Translations under genes and position numbers: made by a program
Part shown: piece by piece, positions 59,401-64,000 of the stretch
How positions within the stretch are numbered: position 1 is the stretch's first letter
Layout of the letters: every line of letters starts with the position of its first letter
Assembly: GCA_019055375.1 (NCBI GenBank)
Contig: JAHQIW010000067.1
Span: forward strand, 1-64,000
Length of the DNA: 64,000 nt
Source: Parelaphostrongylus tenuis
Taxonomy: Eukaryota > Nematoda > Chromadorea > Rhabditida > Metastrongylidae
Direction of reading: 5' to 3'
The notes under the pieces: generated by a model
Told to the model about the DNA's origin: nothing
Seen by the model: only the letters and a program-made list of their open reading frames with translations
The model's database searches: none

Positions 59401-61339
59401 ACACTCTCAAAAACTATATTGATGTTTGTAGCGAAGTTGAAAAAGAGTCGACTGAAAGTTACTTTGTACAAGTTCCAAATGTAATGAAGCAATGAGGTAT
59501 TAAAATTTCCCTGAATGAGAGGGACTTTAATTTATCAATCTCCTTACCACTAATTGAAAATCTCGCAGCGTGGCAATTAGTAAATCGCCGGCCAATCGCG
59601 CTTCACTGAACTAAGCCAATGCCAAATCTCTTCTCCATGAGATGACCAGACTGGACTGGACGGATGGATGAATATATATCTTTCGTATAGTATCTAACAT
59701 TATCCACTCTAATATCACACCAGTAAAACTTGTTTCGGCACTAACTACGTGGTATTATTTGAGTCCATAGTGCCATGGTTTGTAAGCTTTATGAGCAAAC
59801 ATGAGTCATTCTGAAAATTAGTGTTACAATAGTCGTTAGTGCAAAAAAGCGGTGACTTGGGTGCATTTCACCGATTGAAAAAAGTTCTAGGGTGCAGATC
59901 CTGGCCCAACGTCACTTGTGAGTTCACTCACAATTCTGGGTCGGAAAGCACTACAGGTGGTTACCTTGGATGACCTCAAACGTGCCGTATGCATGAAACA
60001 AAATGCATGGACCATTCCCAAGTGTGAACACCTGCACAATACGACCCGCCTACTCTATCTGCCGGCAATTGGCAAATATACGACGTGAGGTCAATTGATG
60101 TGAAATGTACGTGGTTACCAATGATCATAAAGCTTTCTATTCACCAAGGTTCCATAGAACAATTGCTGATCAAGATTCAGTCTAATTTGCCGAATTATCG
60201 GCATAGTTTATGAACATAAGACATTCTGAAGTAATACACTTTATTTTTCGTCTAATCACAATGAACTCACTTCTCAAATAAAGTTCTCACAGCTTATTCC
60301 ACCAAAACAAATAGAAATTTGGTAAATTCAAATCTTCGAATGGAACTAGGTACACAAGAATAAACCGATCGCTAATACACATTCAAACAAATTTCCATTT
60401 TCTTTCGAGAAAAAAAACTCCCACTGCATCAAATATGAGCTCTATTCAATTATCCAATACCTCTTTTCCAAAGCTTCTAAATCCACTTCAAAAAATTTTG
60501 AAGAAAACTGCTGGTTATTTAGTCTAAATCCTACACGTCAGAAAATTTTACTGAAGTCACGATTTCAGAACGAAATTTGTGCATTTTGATGAGATTTAAA
60601 AATTTATTCAAAATGATAATCACAGAAAACACCTAATATCATTAGCAAGTGTCTACAAATTTGAAGTGAGTTCGTTATCACAGATAAACGTCCATACATG
60701 ATTTCCAAAATTTTCTGCATTAAACGTCCATATCGATGATATATCCAAGAATTATTCTTTTATCAATAAGTTAATTTTATAAATGCATTCAACTCGGCAT
60801 AAAATTATAAATTAGTGAACCACTAAACTGAAACCACATGAACCAGTCATTTATTTGGTCAACTTTATTTTCTACTCTTGTTAAAATCACTTATCCGTTA
60901 CTATATTAGAAATTCAAATGCTATAGAGGAGTTGAGAAACTATAATTGTTAGTCACACTTCACATACAAAATTTGGTAATCATTAGTTTGAAAGGACGTG
61001 GGCTTCTATAAATTCCAAGTAAAAAGGAGGAAGTCCATTCTTGAAGATCTGACATTATACCACTTCATTGGCTTCTAAGAGGATCAGTGACAACTTCAGT
61101 ATCACAATACTTAATAATCAATCGAAAAAAAAAACAAAAAGAACCTAGTTATTGTACTTAATGGTATCCCGGGCAAAGTCCGTGATTTTTCAATTGACAA
61201 ATAGTCAACGACATGTCATGTGACTTTACAGTACCGCTGTTTTAACAATCCAGAGAAAAAAGCCTTGTAAAATGACTGTATATGTAACAGTTTCTTTATT
61301 TAACAAATGTATATGAATCTTAATAAGACTCATATATAC

Positions 61340-61775
61340 GTAGTAGCATGTGTATATATATATATATATATGCACGTACACATATGTACACATATATACG
61401 TACAAATGTACATAAACGTACATGTACATATATATATGTGTATACATATACATAGACATGTATTCATACATGTATTCGTATATACGTATTCATATACGTA
61501 TATATATAATATAATATATATATATATATATGTACATATATACATATATGTATATTCAAATGTGTACACATTTATAAAAGAACAGAGGTGATGCATATAT
61601 TTCTATGTGCAGAAACATATACGTGTATAGATACACATATACAAGCATATTTACTAATGTATATATATTGTATATATAAGTAGATATAATTATATTACTT
61701 TTCGGGCTATACATATGTATATGTACGTATGTACATATGTGCACGTATATATACATATACATGCATATATATCAT
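61340..61775. repeat. TA-rich microsatellite
   Basis: Alternating TATATA, TACGTA and CATATG sequence over about 430 bp with a short normal gap near 61,580. The open frames on both strands are low-complexity by-products, as at 45.8 kb. Confidence 0.88.
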
Positions 61776-62579
61776 ATATTCTTCCACATTAAGACCATCC
61801 GATTAGAAAAAAGAAGACAAAACTCAGAAAAATAGACAACAGAATAGAGAACCATCATTAGAACATTAAGTATTGAGGTTTTCGACATGATTAAACCGCT
61901 TTTTCCATTCCTCAAGACCGAGCAGCATCTCATCGTTATACAGAAAAAGATAATTGAGTTTTAAGTATATGAGATATATGAAGAGTATGCTAAAATGTTC
62001 AGATCACAGTATTCAAATGAAAGTAAAATCGACGTGGTTTCTCGTTTCCTCACCTTCACTGAAATCTTTAACTTTTAATTCATACAGTGTACTTTTGTTA
62101 TTTCAATCTGAACAACATCCAATGACAAATCAAACTCATAAGTTAGCAACCAGCGAATGGACTGGCATAAATGAAACGAACGTATTTTTGTTTAGCAATG
62201 ACACAGTAATTGAAAAAAAAACCTATTAAGGTGCTCCAGTGCTAATCAACTAATGAAAAGTCCCAAAAGTGCGATAAGTAATTAGGTTATGTGAGGGTGG
62301 AATTTCTCATTTAGTTCTTTCCCTTTTCATATTTCAATTCACTTGCATGATGTTCGAGCAATGGAATGGTTAAGCTTGGCTTGCTCAAGGGAGGTCGCAT
62401 ATTATGAACTTCTAACACATCTGCCGATTTTATGACAATACTCTTCTACTGCTGTGGATTCGCTCTGACTCAGAAATTTGTGACGAGCGATTACAAAAGT
62501 CCACTGTAGTCCCTATGATACTCTTCTGGTAAAATCTTGTCTCTGATGAGCACCTTAGTGCTCCATGTTAGACTTTCTT

Positions 62580-62735
62580 ACTTTCCTTTTCTTTTTCGAA
62601 TACATTTTCCCTTCTCGGAACGTTTTCGAATATCCCTGCAAAAGCCAATTTCGATCGCATGTAGCATTGCCGTGAAGAAAACAAGTCGCTCCTCACCAGA
62701 CATGCCCTCCACATCCTCGCTGTCATTCACTCATT
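62580..62735 (-). CDS. Possible exon, function unknown
   Basis: After an ATGACAG acceptor the minus strand reads EDVEGMSGEERLVFFTAMLH, AIEIGF and then a Lys/Arg-rich run before a stop. GC content is above the surroundings. It could be an exon of an upstream gene or part of an uncharacterised repeat. Confidence 0.22.
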
Positions 62736-63239
62736 TCATGCAGAATCCCCTGTCATTTCTTCTTGTTTTTACCATCTAGCCTCTGAAAGTTCTTCTAGCT
62801 ACCCCTCTCGCGCAAGTTATGCGAACAATTATGTGCGAATATCCTTCACATAGAGTCTTTAGATGGACGACGTTGACGACAGTGCCGATGCACTTCATTC
62901 TTGAAAATCAAGGACTCAACAGCAACTTTGAAAATCAACCATATTACCAATTTTGTCCTTTCATGTCAAACTTTAAACCTTTACTTTTCGTTTGATTGGC
63001 TTTCCTTTACCTTTAGTCCAATGCCCTAAATGCATCAGAAAATTATGTAAAGACAAAAATTTACAAAAATTCACAGCGTTATATCTGCAATGTAACGACA
63101 TAAATCATAAACACAATATTCGAGGTGATAAGATTAAAGTGCTGATGCTTCAAAGATAACTCAGACATTATTCTGCGAACAAACTGAACTGAACAGAATA
63201 TTGGAAAACATTGATAAGATCATACCCATTGATATAGAG

Positions 63240-63335
63240 TGATGCGCAAACATTTGAGTCAGCAGGACTCGAACCTACACCTCACTCCATCCAGAACAGC
63301 GTGTTCTAACCCGTTGCACTACTGACACCCATTTT
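63240..63335 (-). repeat. SINE, family B
   Basis: The minus strand reads TCAGTAGTGCAACGGGTTAG, GTAGGTTCGAGTCCTGCTG and then TTTGCGCATCACTC: A box, B box and family tail. Confidence 0.65.
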
Positions 63336-63420
63336 GTCACACACACTCTTTCTACACTACATCGCATCTATCTGTTAGCCGCCAACCGTCCAACCGCCTG
63401 GCCCAGGTAGTTTGGTATTC

Positions 63421-63803
63421 GACATCACTGGATATATCTGAAACATCATACCACCCCTAAAAGCGGTTAAACAAAAGAGAATTCGATTCATCATTCAATA
63501 CCCAATCTCTGTCAGCTTGACTGGGCTCAAGTGTCGATGCTGACTACCCGGGCCAGGTCGTTGACTGGTTTGCGGGCTGAGAGAAAGATGCTTTGTAGTG
63601 CAGAAAGAGTGGTGGGCACAACATGGGTGTCCAGTAGAGCAACGAGTTACATCACGCATTCCTCGATAGAGTGGGATGTGGGTTCGAGTCCCGTCTGACA
63701 CAAAAGTTTTGCGCATCACTCTACATCACTGGGTAAATCTGAAACATCATACCACCGCTAAAAGCGGTAAAACAAAAATAAAATTCGATTTGGATTATTT
63801 GAT
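63421..63803 (+). repeat. Duplicated 75-bp block around a SINE family B copy
   Basis: The block ATATCTGAAACATCATACCA...AAAGCGGTTAAACAAA at 63,421-63,495 recurs at 63,725-63,803. Between them, at 63,626-63,720, is a plus-strand family B SINE (GTGGGTTCGAGTCCCGTC, TTTTGCGCATCACTCTACAT). The block is probably the natural 3' part of this SINE family. Confidence 0.55.
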
Positions 63804-64000
63804 AGATCACATTCGTTCGAAATCAACACTAATCAAATCACACTTATTGTGAAAAATAAGGTTAATTAGCCCAATAACCTGAAAAAATTTTTTTTCGAAT
63901 CATCGTACTTTTTTCATTCGTCTACTCTGTATCATTGAAAGACGGGTAATTTATAAAATCAATGAATTTTGTAGAAGTAATACATTCCTACCTCAGTGCG

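Larger units (their letters stand above)
54990..63230. other. Repeat-rich right flank without a secure gene
   Basis: Besides the SINE at 56.1 kb, the TA arrays, the hammerhead element at 59.3 kb and two weak exon candidates (57.6 and 62.6 kb), I see only AT-rich sequence with short ORFs. Confidence 0.5.

Noticed and set aside
61226..61762. Similar Tyr/Ile/Met-rich open frames
   Set aside because: Microsatellite by-products on both strands.
63626..63720. tRNA-like sequence with a good B box
   Set aside because: It lacks a foldable cloverleaf by eye and has many dispersed relatives, so it is a SINE copy rather than a tRNA gene.

Overview
The window looks like nematode nuclear DNA, most likely from a strongylid and plausibly a hookworm. 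The reasons are AT-rich sequence, small phase-matched exons whose acceptors mostly read TTTCAG or TTACAG, one very large multi-exon gene whose introns are full of repeats, and an Hsmar1-like mariner remnant of the kind known from hookworms. Species is inferred, not proven. No rRNA, canonical tRNA gene, CRISPR array or bacterial operon was seen.

The main gene lies on the minus strand, from at least 47,327 down to 17,164. I traced 19 exons that keep a single reading frame and encode 915 residues up to a stop codon: a PH domain (47.3-43.7 kb), a linker, a complete RhoGAP domain with its arginine finger (29.4-27.9 kb), and a long Ser/Thr-rich C-terminal tail ending at 17,164. The PH-linker-RhoGAP order, and a tail motif ([10 protein letters not shown]) shared with ARHGAP21, identify it as the worm PAC-1 / ARHGAP21-23 orthologue. 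One more exon at 52.8 kb probably belongs to its N-terminal part. The true 5' end was not found.

The left flank (1-17 kb) holds a few orphan ORFs: a 151-codon ORF with a 66-bp internal repeat, and a 136-codon ORF with strongly C-ending codons. It also holds a Penelope-like retroelement (10.8-13.2 kb, reverse transcriptase plus GIY-YIG endonuclease) lying head to head with a truncated, almost identical inverted copy (13.3-14.65 kb). The right flank (53-64 kb) is mostly repeats with a few weak exon candidates.

The introns and flanks are dense in mobile DNA: two tRNA-derived SINE-like families, at least two mariner families with hairpin derivatives, and TA-rich microsatellites. The most striking signal is a set of hammerhead ribozyme motifs. 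One is intact at the 3' end of the Penelope-like element. A short non-coding repeat family present at five loci has a consensus that folds as a complete hammerhead: CUGAUGA core, GGCUU/AAGCC helix II, GUGCUA/UAGCAC helix I and a GUC cleavage site. A second related family carries an ACAC/GUGU helix III. Several of these elements, like other repeats here, occur as head-to-head inverted pairs. They look like non-autonomous, ribozyme-bearing passengers, perhaps mobilised by a Penelope-type enzyme.
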